Shown: positions 27,254 to 34,267 of the stretch, one piece after another
How positions within the stretch are numbered: the stretch's first letter is position 1
How the letters are laid out: every line of letters begins with the position of its first letter
Assembly: GCA_947568535.1 (NCBI GenBank)
Contig: CANOPF010000006.1
Span: 1 to 40,608 of the forward strand
Direction of reading: 5' to 3'
DNA length: 40,608 nucleotides
Source of the DNA: an uncultured Clostridium sp.
GTDB taxonomy: Bacteria; Bacillota; Clostridia; TANB77; CAG-508
Position numbers and translations under genes: made by a program
Notes under the pieces: model-generated
What the model saw: only the letters and a program-made list of their open reading frames with translations
What the model was told of the DNA's origin: nothing
The model's database searches: none

Positions 27254-29092
27254 TTATTCAACAGTAACAGATTTAGCAAGGTTTCTAGGTTTGTCAACAT
27301 CTAATCCTTTTTCTTTGGCAATGAAATAAGAAAACAACTGCAAAGGAATAATCGATAAAATAGGAGAAATAAATGGACTAGTTTCTGGAATATGAATGGT
27401 CATATCAAACATATCTTCATTTACTTTTTGGTTAGTGATGACCAAAGTTTTTGCTCCACGCGTAATTACTTCTTGAATATTACTAATGGTTTTTTCTACA
27501 AGAGTAGCATCTGTCATAATACTAATCACAGTAATACCATTTTCAATTAAAGCAATTGGTCCATGTTTTAATTCACCCGCTGGATAACTTTCGGAATGAA
27601 TATAAGAAATTTCTTTTAATTTTAGAGAGCCTTCTCTTGCTACGGTTTCATCAATTCCTCTACCTAGAAAAAAAACATCTTTTTCTAGGTAAATTTGTTT
27701 GGCAAATTCATGAATAGAGTCAACTTGTTTTAAGGTTTCTTCTATTTTTCCTGGCAATTCCATAATGTCTTTTTTTAATACACAAAGGGTATCGTTATTC
27801 TTATCTAATACTTCAGCAAAATAAATGGCTAATAGAGTAATTAACATTACTTGAGAAGTATAGGCTTTAGTAGAAGCAACAGCGATTTCAGGTCCTGCAT
27901 GAGTAAAGATAGAAAAATCTGCCTCTCGTGTAATTGAACTTCCAATGACATTGCTGATAGCAAGTGTTCTAGCACCTTTTTCTTTACAAAGTTTTAGTGC
28001 AGCAATAGTATCTGCCGTTTCGCCAGATTGAGAGATAAAAATACATAAAGTTTTTTCATCAATTAGCGGATTTCGATACCTGAACTCAGAAGCAATATCT
28101 ACTTCTGTTGTTATCTGACAAAGTTTTTCTAGTGTATTTTTTCCTGCTAATCCTGCATGCATAGCTGTACCACAAGCAACAATATAAATTTTATTTAATG
28201 TAGATAAATATTCTTTTGTAAAGTTTAATTCATCAAATTCACATTTCGTTGTTTCATTACATTTTGCTCCTATGGTTTCTCTAATGGCTGTTGATTGTTC
28301 ATAGATTTCTTTCAGCATAAAGTCCTCAAATCCATCTTTTTCAGCACTAGATGCGTTCCATTCAATAGAAGTGGTATCTTTTGTGATGATGTTTAAATTG
28401 GTATCATAAAAAGTAACATCATTTCTCGATAAAATAGCTAATTCAAAATCATTTAGCAAATAGAAATTTCGTGTAAAAGAAAGGATAGCTGGAATATCAG
28501 AAGAAATATAGTTTTCGTTTTCTCCTTTTCCAATAACTAATGGACTATCTTTTCTGGTAACAATCATGTTATCAGGATAGTCTTTACAAATAATTTCTAT
28601 GGCAAAACTTCCTTTTAAATCTGCACAAGCATCTTTTACTGCACGTAAAAATCTTAAATGATCTACATTTTTATCTTTTTCATAATAATAATGGACTAAG
28701 TTGGGAATGACTTCTGTATCTGTTTGCGAGTAAAAGGTGTAACCATGTTTGGTTAAGAAATTTCTTATTTCGTGATAGTTTTCAATAATTCCATTGTGAA
28801 CTACACTAAAAATTTTATGGTTATCCATATGAGGATGGGAGTTTTCTTGTGATGGTTTTCCATGAGTTGCCCATCTGGTATGAGCGATACCAATAGTACC
28901 CATTAAATCATCAATACCTTTTAAATGATATAAATTTTTTACTCTTCCTTTATCTTTCATTAAAGAAAGTTTGTTATTTTCAATCGTTGAAATACCAGCT
29001 GAATCATATCCTCTGTATTCTAAACGAATTAGCCCATTGATTAAAATAGGGCTTGCTTTTTGGTTTCCTATGTAACCAACAATTCCACACAT
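27254..29092 (-). CDS. glmS: glutamine-fructose-6-phosphate aminotransferase (isomerising)
   Basis: The 612-residue enzyme is GlmS: N-terminal glutaminase with nucleophile Cys2 in MCGIVGYIG and HTRWATHGKPS, then two SIS sugar-isomerase domains (IVACGTAMHAG, FISQSGETADT, AVASTKAYTSQ, FFLGRGIDE, SESYPAGELKHGPIALI), ending DKPRNLAKSVTVE. It makes glucosamine-6-phosphate, the entry to peptidoglycan precursors. Its mRNA leader holds the glmS ribozyme, so the product represses it by self-cleavage. GGAGG precedes the ATG. Confidence 0.98.
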   Translation of the reverse strand: MCGIVGYIGNQKASPILINGLIRLEYRGYDSAGISTIENNKLSLMKDKGRVKNLYHLKGIDDLMGTIGIAHTRWATHGKPSQENSHPHMDNHKIFSVVHNGIIENYHEIRNFLTKHGYTFYSQTDTEVIPNLVHYYYEKDKNVDHLRFLRAVKDACADLKGSFAIEIICKDYPDNMIVTRKDSPLVIGKGENENYISSDIPAILSFTRNFYLLNDFELAILSRNDVTFYDTNLNIITKDTTSIEWNASSAEKDGFEDFMLKEIYEQSTAIRETIGAKCNETTKCEFDELNFTKEYLSTLNKIYIVACGTAMHAGLAGKNTLEKLCQITTEVDIASEFRYRNPLIDEKTLCIFISQSGETADTIAALKLCKEKGARTLAISNVIGSSITREADFSIFTHAGPEIAVASTKAYTSQVMLITLLAIYFAEVLDKNNDTLCVLKKDIMELPGKIEETLKQVDSIHEFAKQIYLEKDVFFLGRGIDETVAREGSLKLKEISYIHSESYPAGELKHGPIALIENGITVISIMTDATLVEKTISNIQEVITRGAKTLVITNQKVNEDMFDMTIHIPETSPFISPILSIIPLQLFSYFIAKEKGLDVDKPRNLAKSVTVE

Positions 29093-29144
29093 AATTAATC
29101 CTCCTAAAAAATGATTTGGGAATTGAAAGTATGCAACTTAAAAC

Positions 29145-29290
29145 TAAAATATATTAATCTTTGTTACAGTATTACTACTGTTTTTTTCTTAATACTTATG
29201 ACCTTAGTTAAAGCCACTAGAGCATCCGCCGAATTTTCGATCACTCTAGACCTCGTCAACACTTAAGATTAAGTGTTCAGGCGCTTAATG
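29145..29290 (-). ncRNA. glmS ribozyme (glucosamine-6-phosphate-activated)
   Basis: The minus-strand leader contains the ribozyme core: AGCGCC at 29285-29280 with the cleavage point just 5' of the G at 29284, a P2-type stem ACACTTAATCTTAAGTGT, then GTTGACGAGG, the ATCGAAAATTCGGCGGATG strand of the double pseudoknot (P2.1/P2.2), and CTCTAG closing against CTAGAG. Order and bases match the Bacillus glmS ribozyme. Downstream P3/P4-type helices run toward 29145 and are less certain. On binding glucosamine-6-phosphate the RNA cuts itself and the transcript is degraded. Confidence 0.93.
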
Positions 29291-29459
29291 ATATGAATTC
29301 TCCTTTCTCAAGAATATTCTGCATTTCTTTCAATTTACCTTATTATATTACACTAAAAAAGAAAAAGTTACAAGACTTAAAATAAAAAAAGTATCCGAAA
29401 TAGCTTGTATAATTTTTATGGATTAGTATATAATCTAGATAAAGGAAGGAGTGATTTTT

Positions 29460-30518
29460 GTGAGTGAAAAAATTAAAGTAATTCAATATGGGGTAGGCAA
29501 GATGAGTGTATATACTATGCGATATGTATATGAAAAAGGGGCAGAAATAGTAGGAGCAATTGATGTTAATCCAGACGTTATAGGCAAAGATATTGGAGAG
29601 ATTATGGGAAGTGAAAAGAAAGGAATAAAAGTAGTTTCTTTAGATGAAGCAGAAAATATGATGAGAGAGGTAAAACCAGATATTGCTATTGTAACAACTA
29701 TGAGTTTAATTAAAGATGTTGAAGATGCTTTAATGTTATGTGCAAAATTGGGTGTTAATGCTATTACTACTTGTGAGGAAGCCTTTTATCCAATGAATTC
29801 TAATCCAGAAGTAACCAAACGATTAGATGATATGGCCAAACAAACTGGTTGTACCATAACAGGAAGTGGATATCAAGATGTTTATTGGGGGCAACTTATT
29901 TCTAGTATAGCAGGATCCACACAGACGATAAAGAAAATTAAAGGAAGTTCTAGTTATAATGTAGAAGATTATGGAATTGCCTTAGCAAAAGCACATGGGG
30001 CTGGATTATCTTTAGAAGAATTTGATGAGCAAGTGGCATCTGTTGATAGAATTTCAGATCAAGAAAGACAAGAGATGATAAACAAAGGAGAATATTTGCC
30101 ATCTTATATGTGGAATGTGAATGGTTGGTTATGTGCCAAATTGGGATTAACCGTAAAAAATCAAACACAGAAAACAGTACCACAAACGAATAATGAAGAT
30201 ATCGAATCATCTACTTTAGGTATGACAGTTAAAGCAGGAATGGCTACAGGAATGAGTGCTGTTGTTACAACAGAAACGGAAGAAGGAATAATAATTGAAA
30301 GTGAATGTATAGGAAAAGTATATGCCAAAAATGACTTTGATAAAAATGAATGGACAATTATAGGGGAACCAGAAACAACATTAGTGATTAATAGACCATC
30401 TACAGTAGAATTAACTTGTGCTTCTGTAGTTAATCGAATACCTGATGTAATCCATAGCCGATCAGGTTATGTTCCTACTGAAGAAATGGGGGAATTACAG
30501 TTTAGAATGAACATTTAG
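29460..30518 (+). CDS. ord: 2,4-diaminopentanoate dehydrogenase
   Basis: The 352-residue enzyme has a Rossmann N-terminus (KVIQYGVGKMSVYTMRYVYE ... VGAIDVNPDVIG) as in dihydrodipicolinate-reductase-type folds, and then GSGYQDVYWGQLISSIAG, typical of Ord, which oxidises 2,4-diaminopentanoate in ornithine fermentation. The other pathway genes (oraS/oraE, ortAB) are not adjacent, so the substrate may differ. Start GTG at 29460 is eight bases after AAGGAG; an upstream GTG at 29451 overlaps that site. A terminator lies 70 bases past the stop. Confidence 0.8.
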   Translation: MSEKIKVIQYGVGKMSVYTMRYVYEKGAEIVGAIDVNPDVIGKDIGEIMGSEKKGIKVVSLDEAENMMREVKPDIAIVTTMSLIKDVEDALMLCAKLGVNAITTCEEAFYPMNSNPEVTKRLDDMAKQTGCTITGSGYQDVYWGQLISSIAGSTQTIKKIKGSSSYNVEDYGIALAKAHGAGLSLEEFDEQVASVDRISDQERQEMINKGEYLPSYMWNVNGWLCAKLGLTVKNQTQKTVPQTNNEDIESSTLGMTVKAGMATGMSAVVTTETEEGIIIESECIGKVYAKNDFDKNEWTIIGEPETTLVINRPSTVELTCASVVNRIPDVIHSRSGYVPTEEMGELQFRMNI

Positions 30519-30588
30519 TAAAAGAGAAAAAATGTTAAACATACCATATACATGAATAGTGCAAAAATAGGAGATTAAGATAAAAAGT

Positions 30589-30617
30589 TAAAGAGGGCTT
30601 GATTTTCAAGCTCTTTT
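30589..30617 (+). terminator. terminator after ord
   Basis: AAAGAG-GG-CTTGA pairs with TCAAGCTCTTT (two-base bulge) and ends in T4. Confidence 0.55.
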
Positions 30618-30627
30618 GTGTTATAAT
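30599..30627 (+). promoter_or_regulatory. promoter for the 117-residue hypothetical
   Basis: TTGATT (30599-30604), 17 bases, TATAAT (30622-30627). It overlaps the ord terminator. Confidence 0.6.
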
Positions 30628-30683
30628 AGCAATGTAATATAAAAATAACTGACATAAAGTTTGAAATTTATTTGAGGTGAGTT

Positions 30684-31037
30684 ATGGGAGAACGTAATGT
30701 TAAAAATAAGCCAAAAGGAAATATACGAAAAATGTGGAATGCATTCTGGCAACCAGAGGCAGAAGAGATGTCAGAGGCAGAAGAAATAATGCAGGATGCA
30801 AGTTTATCAAGCGAGATGAAAAAATTATTAATTAACGCATTAAAACAAGCTGATCATATTGTGCTACCAACAGATAGAGAAGTAATAATGAGGACGGATT
30901 TATTGGGAAGAAATCAAAAAGAAATGGCACAAAAAACATTAGAGAAAAATCCAATTCAGTTAAATACACCATTTAAAATAGAAAAAGAGACAGGAAAAAT
31001 AGTAAGAAATAGCCATAAAAAGGATATAGAAAGATAA
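30684..31037 (+). CDS. conserved-looking hypothetical, charged soluble protein
   Basis: This 117-residue protein is not recognised. It has a basic start (VKNKPKGNIRKMW), an acidic stretch (PEAEEMSEAEEIMQDASLS), a helical centre (MKKLLINALKQADHIVLPTD) and a Lys-rich end. No signal peptide or membrane segment. It has its own promoter, GAGGTGAG ribosome site and terminator, and lies directly before tRNA-Met. Codon usage resembles its neighbours. Confidence 0.6.
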   Translation: MGERNVKNKPKGNIRKMWNAFWQPEAEEMSEAEEIMQDASLSSEMKKLLINALKQADHIVLPTDREVIMRTDLLGRNQKEMAQKTLEKNPIQLNTPFKIEKETGKIVRNSHKKDIER

Positions 31038-31041
31038 AGAA

Positions 31042-31075
31042 GATACAAGAAATTTTAATTTTCTTGTATTTTTAT
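31042..31075 (+). terminator. terminator before the tRNA promoter
   Basis: 10-pair stem ATACAAGAAA / TTTCTTGTAT, loop of A/T bases, then TTTTTA. Confidence 0.75.
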
Positions 31076-31076
31076 C

Positions 31077-31105
31077 TTGACAAATGGTAAAACTACCTTT
31101 ATAAT
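31077..31105 (+). promoter_or_regulatory. tRNA-Met promoter
   Basis: Consensus TTGACA (31077-31082), 17 bases, consensus TATAAT (31100-31105). Confidence 0.85.
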
Positions 31106-31124
31106 AAATAACGTTGTAAGATAT

Positions 31125-31201
31125 GGCGAAGTAGCTCAGTTGGCTAGAGCATTCGGTTCATACCCGAAGGGTCATGTGTTCGAATCACATCTTCGCTACC
31201 A
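31125..31201 (+). tRNA. tRNA-Met (CAT), elongator type
   Basis: The 77-base cloverleaf has acceptor GGCGAAG/CTTCGCT, D-arm with AGCTCAGTTGGCTAGAGC, anticodon stem TTCGG/CCGAA around TTCATAC with CAT at 31159-31161, T-arm TGTGTTCGAATCACA, discriminator A and an encoded CCA. The initiator signature (three G-C pairs in the anticodon stem) is lacking. A CAT tRNA modified to read ATA (Ile2) is the alternative. Confidence 0.93.
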
Positions 31202-31218
31202 ATTTTTATATAAGACGA

Positions 31219-31257
31219 AAAAAGGTGTTTCAAATGTTTTGAAATACCTTTTTTATT
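31219..31257 (+). terminator. terminator after tRNA-Met
   Basis: AAAAAGGTGTTTCAAA pairs with TTTGAAATACCTTTTT (one G-U), short loop, T-run. Confidence 0.85.
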
Positions 31258-31319
31258 TTTGACTTGACGAATTAAAGCGTTTTTTCTATTTGTTAGTGAG
31301 ACCATAATGTGAGAGCAAA

Positions 31320-31658
31320 TTATGATGACTGGTTTTTATTTTGTTCATAATTTTTTTTCATTTGTTTATAAAATCGTAAAGCGTCTAAAATTTCCTCATC
31401 GGTTAGACCATCTATTTCTTGAGAATAGGCAGAGTAGAAGTCATGTTCATTATGGTCATAATTTTTTAGGGTTGTTTTACATAATAAATAATCAATACTA
31501 CAATTAAATATTTCTGATAGTTTTAGTAATATTTCAAGACTTGGTTTTCTATCTTCTTTTTCGTATAGACTAATAATTCCTTTTGATAATTCTAGCTTTT
31601 TGGCTAATTCTTCCTGTGTAATATGGTTTTCTTCTCTTAATAATTTAATTCTATTCAT
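31320..31658 (-). CDS. Cro/CI-type HTH repressor of the tail locus
   Basis: The 112-residue protein has an N-terminal HTH_3 domain (about 1-65): IKLLREENHITQEELAKKLELSK and LEILLKLSEIFNCSIDYLLC, then a short acidic helical tail that could dimerise. Start ATG at 31658 follows GGTGAT; two GTG codons upstream are less likely. It is divergent from the tail locus, and palindromes at 31689 and 31884 are likely its sites, so it should hold the locus off. Confidence 0.88.
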   Translation of the reverse strand: MNRIKLLREENHITQEELAKKLELSKGIISLYEKEDRKPSLEILLKLSEIFNCSIDYLLCKTTLKNYDHNEHDFYSAYSQEIDGLTDEEILDALRFYKQMKKNYEQNKNQSS

Positions 31659-31688
31659 TTTTATCACCACTAATAGTATAACATACTT

Positions 31689-31700
31689 AAAGTATACTTT
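31689..31700. promoter_or_regulatory. repressor operator O1
   Basis: Perfect palindrome AAAGTATACTTT, 31 bases upstream of the repressor start. Its core AAGTATACTT recurs at 31884. Confidence 0.6.
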
Positions 31701-31774
31701 TCAATATCTTTTTGAAACTTTTCTTAGTGTTAACTAACTTATTGAAAATCAGAAAAAAAATAAATAAAAAAGCA

Positions 31775-31803
31775 TTGACTTCTTACCCAAAGTAAGATAT
31801 ACT
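31775..31803 (+). promoter_or_regulatory. rightward early promoter of the tail locus
   Basis: TTGACT (31775-31780), 17 bases, TATACT (31798-31803). The spacer contains an inverted repeat CTTAC-CCAAA-GTAAG (31782-31796), a candidate operator. Confidence 0.65.
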
Positions 31804-31883
31804 AATCTACAAGGAATAAAAAATTTGCAGATAAAACAAGGAAATCAGCTTTTATTTAGAGCATACAAATTTTTTTATCCTTA

Positions 31884-31893
31884 AAGTATACTT
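31884..31893. promoter_or_regulatory. repressor operator O2
   Basis: Perfect palindrome AAGTATACTT inside TTAAAGTATACTTAAAGTAAG, 28 bases before the first rightward gene. Same core as O1. Confidence 0.55.
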
Positions 31894-31920
31894 AAAGTAA
31901 GAAAAAGGAGGAGAAAAGCG

Positions 31921-32031
31921 GTGAAAAAATGGAAAAAAAGGTTATTGACTGTAATGATTTATGTATTCTATTGGGGAATGTGGACTAATTTAATTGTATG
32001 GGGATTCATGACAGCAAGCACATTAAATTAA
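31921..32031 (+). CDS. 36-residue membrane mini-protein
   Basis: A GTG start follows AAAAAGGAGGAG. The product has a basic start (MKKWKKR) and one helix (LLTVMIYVFYWGMWTNLIVW). It is the first gene on the rightward transcript. No family is recognised; small membrane proteins at this place in prophages are common. Confidence 0.55.
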   Translation: MKKWKKRLLTVMIYVFYWGMWTNLIVWGFMTASTLN

Positions 32032-32048
32032 AAAGTAAGGAGGAAGAC

Positions 32049-32460
32049 ATGATGACAAGACAAGATTTAAAAGATTATAAATATAATAAAGAATGGATAA
32101 AAAACCAAGTAGAATGGGTAAGAGAACAACAGCAAACCATCAATAAATTAACATCAATTATACAGGATATGCCTAGACGGAAAGAATTATATATATGATA
32201 AAGAGGCAGAAAGAATGGCAGAAATAAGAGACAGTTTTGATGTATTAATGGAAGAAATTATTAAAGAAAAAAAGCAAGAAAAAGAAATTATTATTATATT
32301 AAAAAAAGTAAAACAGCCATATAAAAACATTTTATTTAAAACGTATATACAAGCCAAGAGTCTAGTAGAGGTAGCTAATGAAATGAATTATGCATATAAA
32401 TATACCATAAATATGCATAAAGAATCATTAAATGAATTTGATAAAATTTGTAAGTTGTGA
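32049..32460 (+). CDS. DUF1492/ArpU-like phage regulator (sigma-factor-like), CGG +1 recoding
   Basis: Skipping the C of CGG at 32178 gives one 136-residue protein from two short frames. It starts MTRQDLKDYKYNKEWI with helices to QDMPRG, where DMPRG is a hallmark of DUF1492; the Gly is the shifted codon. The rest has an acidic helix (KEAERMAEIRDSFDVLMEEI) and a C-terminal sigma-70 region-4-like HTH (LFKTYIQAKSLVEVANEMNY). Such proteins switch on late genes in Firmicutes prophages. Start ATG 32049 is after AAGGAGG; an upstream ATG at 31998 lies within the mini-protein gene. The second part alone has an ATG at 32215 but lacks a good ribosome site. Confidence 0.82.
32178..32180 (+). other. CGG +1 recoding site 5 (DUF1492-like)
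   Basis: Context AGA-CGG-AAA. Skipping the C gives AGA-GGA-AAG-AAT. Unshifted reading stops six codons after the CGG. Confidence 0.82.
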
Positions 32461-32735
32461 TAAAAAAAGGTTTTATCTTACCCTATACATGTGTTTTAAT
32501 GTAAAATAGATAAAAATATCATTTTAATAGGGTATCCATTTAAGGATATAGAACAATAATAAGTTAAGCAAAAAATGATCAGCACTTACTAAATGGGTAA
32601 GTGTTATTTTTATCGTATAGCTAAAAAGGGGGGAAAAGAAATGGGAATAATCAACAATATATTATTTTTATGTGGTTTTTTGTAGTCAAAGTTTCATAAA
32701 CAAAAAGCTAAAACAATAAATAAGGGAGGATTACG
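32461..32735 (+). other. 275-base gap before the tail genes
   Basis: It holds a terminator-like hairpin (CACTTAC / GTAAGTG, 32583-32603, then T-rich) whose arms resemble the CTTAC...GTAAG repeat at the early promoter, and a 14-codon frame at 32641-32685 with a strong AAGGGGGG site (MGIINNILFLCGFL). A late promoter used by the DUF1492-like protein probably lies here, but I cannot point to it. Confidence 0.4.
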
Positions 32736-32855
32736 ATGGTAGAAATGAAATGTGAAATAAAAGGATTAGATAAACTCGAAAAGAGTATCAATAGTATGCT
32801 TAGCAAACTTCCCAAAAAAGTAGAAGAAATAAAAAAACAAGAAAAAAACAATTAA
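32736..32855 (+). CDS. 39-residue phage protein resembling the start of HK97-gp10-like proteins
   Basis: ATG after AAGGGAGGA. The product (MVEMKCEIKGLDKLEKSINS and a Lys-rich helix) resembles the first helix of gp10-type neck proteins, which have over 100 residues, so it may be a shortened remnant. It ends 13 bases before the tail tube gene. A truncated connector protein would suit a locus that has lost its head. Confidence 0.45.
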   Translation: MVEMKCEIKGLDKLEKSINSMLSKLPKKVEEIKKQEKNN

Positions 32856-32868
32856 GGAGGAAAATAAC

Positions 32869-33324
32869 ATGGAACCAAAAACAAGTACATTAACAAAATT
32901 ATTTCATGGCGATGATTTAGAAAAACTAGTAGGTGAAAATACCAGAAAGCAGGTGGCTTTTATACAAAGTATACCAGAGTTTCTTATTGCACCAGAGCCA
33001 ATTACCTATTCAGCATTAGATATTGATGACGAAAGACAAGCACAAGGAAGAAAGAAAGCAGAATCAATTGAGATAGAACTTTTATTTACAGAGGAACAAT
33101 ATGATGAATTAAAAGCGATTCAAGATGAAAAATTAAATGGATATTGGGCTATCCAATTACCAGAAGAGACAGCAACACAAGCAGGAAAACCACTAACCTG
33201 GTATTTTACAGGCACATGCCACATAGGGATGTCAGAAATTGCTATTGATGATATGTTAAAAGCAAAGTTAACAATATATAGAAGTTCAGCAATTCAAGAG
33301 AACAAGGGATTTCCTAACGTGTAG
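32869..33324 (+). CDS. phage tail tube protein
   Basis: The 151-residue protein has the position and features of a non-contractile tail tube protein: a beta-rich fold with EIELLFTEEQYDELKAIQDE and ending WYFTGTCHIGMSEIAIDDML plus a strand of KAKLTIYRS. It is directly followed by a hairpin, then chaperones and tape measure, the usual tail order. No sheath gene accompanies it, which points to a siphovirus-type tail. RBS AGGAGG. The family is inferred from order more than from motif. Confidence 0.65.
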   Translation: MEPKTSTLTKLFHGDDLEKLVGENTRKQVAFIQSIPEFLIAPEPITYSALDIDDERQAQGRKKAESIEIELLFTEEQYDELKAIQDEKLNGYWAIQLPEETATQAGKPLTWYFTGTCHIGMSEIAIDDMLKAKLTIYRSSAIQENKGFPNV

Positions 33325-33351
33325 AAGAAATCAGGAAAAAAGATAAACATG

Positions 33352-33377
33352 AGAGAGGAATTAAAATCCTCTCTTTT
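33352..33377 (+). terminator. attenuator/terminator after the tail tube gene
   Basis: 8-pair stem AGAGAGGA / TCCTCTCT, 7-base loop, T-run. It would make tube protein in excess over downstream products, as in many phages. Confidence 0.65.
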
Positions 33378-33394
33378 AAAAAGGAGAGAAAAAA

Positions 33395-33856
33395 ATGATA
33401 ATAGAAACAAAAAATAAAAATATTAATTTAGTGTTAAAAACAAGAAAGATAGTTGATATAGCTAATCTATTAAACGATAAAAATTTTGAAAAGGCTTTTA
33501 CTGAAGCATATGCAATTTGTGATAGAGAGGTCCTAGCAAAAATAATTTTTATATTAGCAGAAACAGAAGAAGAAAAAAGTGTATTTGCTTCTTTTGATGA
33601 AGTATATGACTTTTTAGATGATTGTCGAGTAGAAAGTGTAACGGTAAATGACCTTTATCAGAAGATTGCAGAGGCATTGAATGAAGAGGGTTTTTTCAAA
33701 AAGAAAATGAACAAAAAGGAATTAAAAGAAATGATATCCAATCCTTTATCAACCATGAATATGAACGAATTAGTGCAGAAATCAGCAGAAAAAGCAATGA
33801 GCAAAATAGCAGAACAACAATTACAAGCAGAGCAATTTCAGGGATACAAGGGATAA
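33395..33856 (+). CDS. tail assembly chaperone (G-type)
   Basis: The 153-residue soluble, helical, acidic protein (IVDIANLLNDKNFEKAFTEA, EVYDFLDDCRVES) ends with NPLSTMNMNELVQKSAEKAM and QGYKG. It lies between tube and tape measure, where siphoviruses encode the chaperones G and GT. A T TTT TTC heptamer at 33691-33697 and an open -1 frame running into the next gene imply that part of the ribosomes make a G-T fusion. AAGGAGAG precedes the ATG. Confidence 0.7.
   Translation: MIIETKNKNINLVLKTRKIVDIANLLNDKNFEKAFTEAYAICDREVLAKIIFILAETEEEKSVFASFDEVYDFLDDCRVESVTVNDLYQKIAEALNEEGFFKKKMNKKELKEMISNPLSTMNMNELVQKSAEKAMSKIAEQQLQAEQFQGYKG
33691..33697 (+). other. -1 frameshift site of the tail chaperones
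   Basis: GGT-TTT-TTC reads as the T-TTT-TTC slippery heptamer. The -1 frame has a TGA just upstream (att-gaa-TGA) and no stop downstream until 34218, so the shift must occur in this interval. It is distinct from the CGG +1 events. Confidence 0.65.
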
Positions 33857-33861
33857 GTGAT

Positions 33862-34218
33862 TTGGTAGAAAGAGTAAAAGACGTAAATACGATTATTGAA
33901 TTATTGTATGCAATTGAGCCTCTTTGCTATTATTTTGATATGAAACCAAGGGAGTTTTGGAATAGTACGTATAGAGAGGTTAATCTTTATCTTCAAACTC
34001 ATCTAGTAAAAATAGTAGATAATTTAAAACGTGAAATTAATCTCCAAGAAGCAGTAACCAATAAATTGATTAGGGCAGATAGTATGAGTAAAAGACCTAA
34101 AATCATACCTATACGAGATCATTATAAAGAATTATTTAACCAAACAGAACCCAGAGACATGTCACCAAAAGAGATAACAAAAAGAATGAGAGAGATAATG
34201 AATACAAAAAATCAGTAG
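33862..34218 (+). CDS. T part of the tail assembly chaperone (made by -1 frameshift)
   Basis: The 118-residue frame starts at a TTG without a good ribosome site but is open upstream through 33688, joining the G gene in the -1 frame. The fusion would run G, then GFFQKENEQKGIKRND, then ELLYAIEPLCYYFDMKPREFW and a helical tail with DHYKELFNQTEPRDMSPKEI. In phage lambda and relatives GT bridges G and tape measure. Independent translation from TTG is the alternative. Confidence 0.65.
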   Translation: MVERVKDVNTIIELLYAIEPLCYYFDMKPREFWNSTYREVNLYLQTHLVKIVDNLKREINLQEAVTNKLIRADSMSKRPKIIPIRDHYKELFNQTEPRDMSPKEITKRMREIMNTKNQ

Positions 34219-34267
34219 CGTTTATGTTTTATCATGTCACATCGATAAGAAGGAAGGAGAAAAGCAA

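Noticed and set aside
31125..31201. tRNA-Met as attachment site of the tail locus
   Set aside because: No second copy of the tRNA 3' end and no integrase inside the window; its terminator is intact between tRNA and locus.
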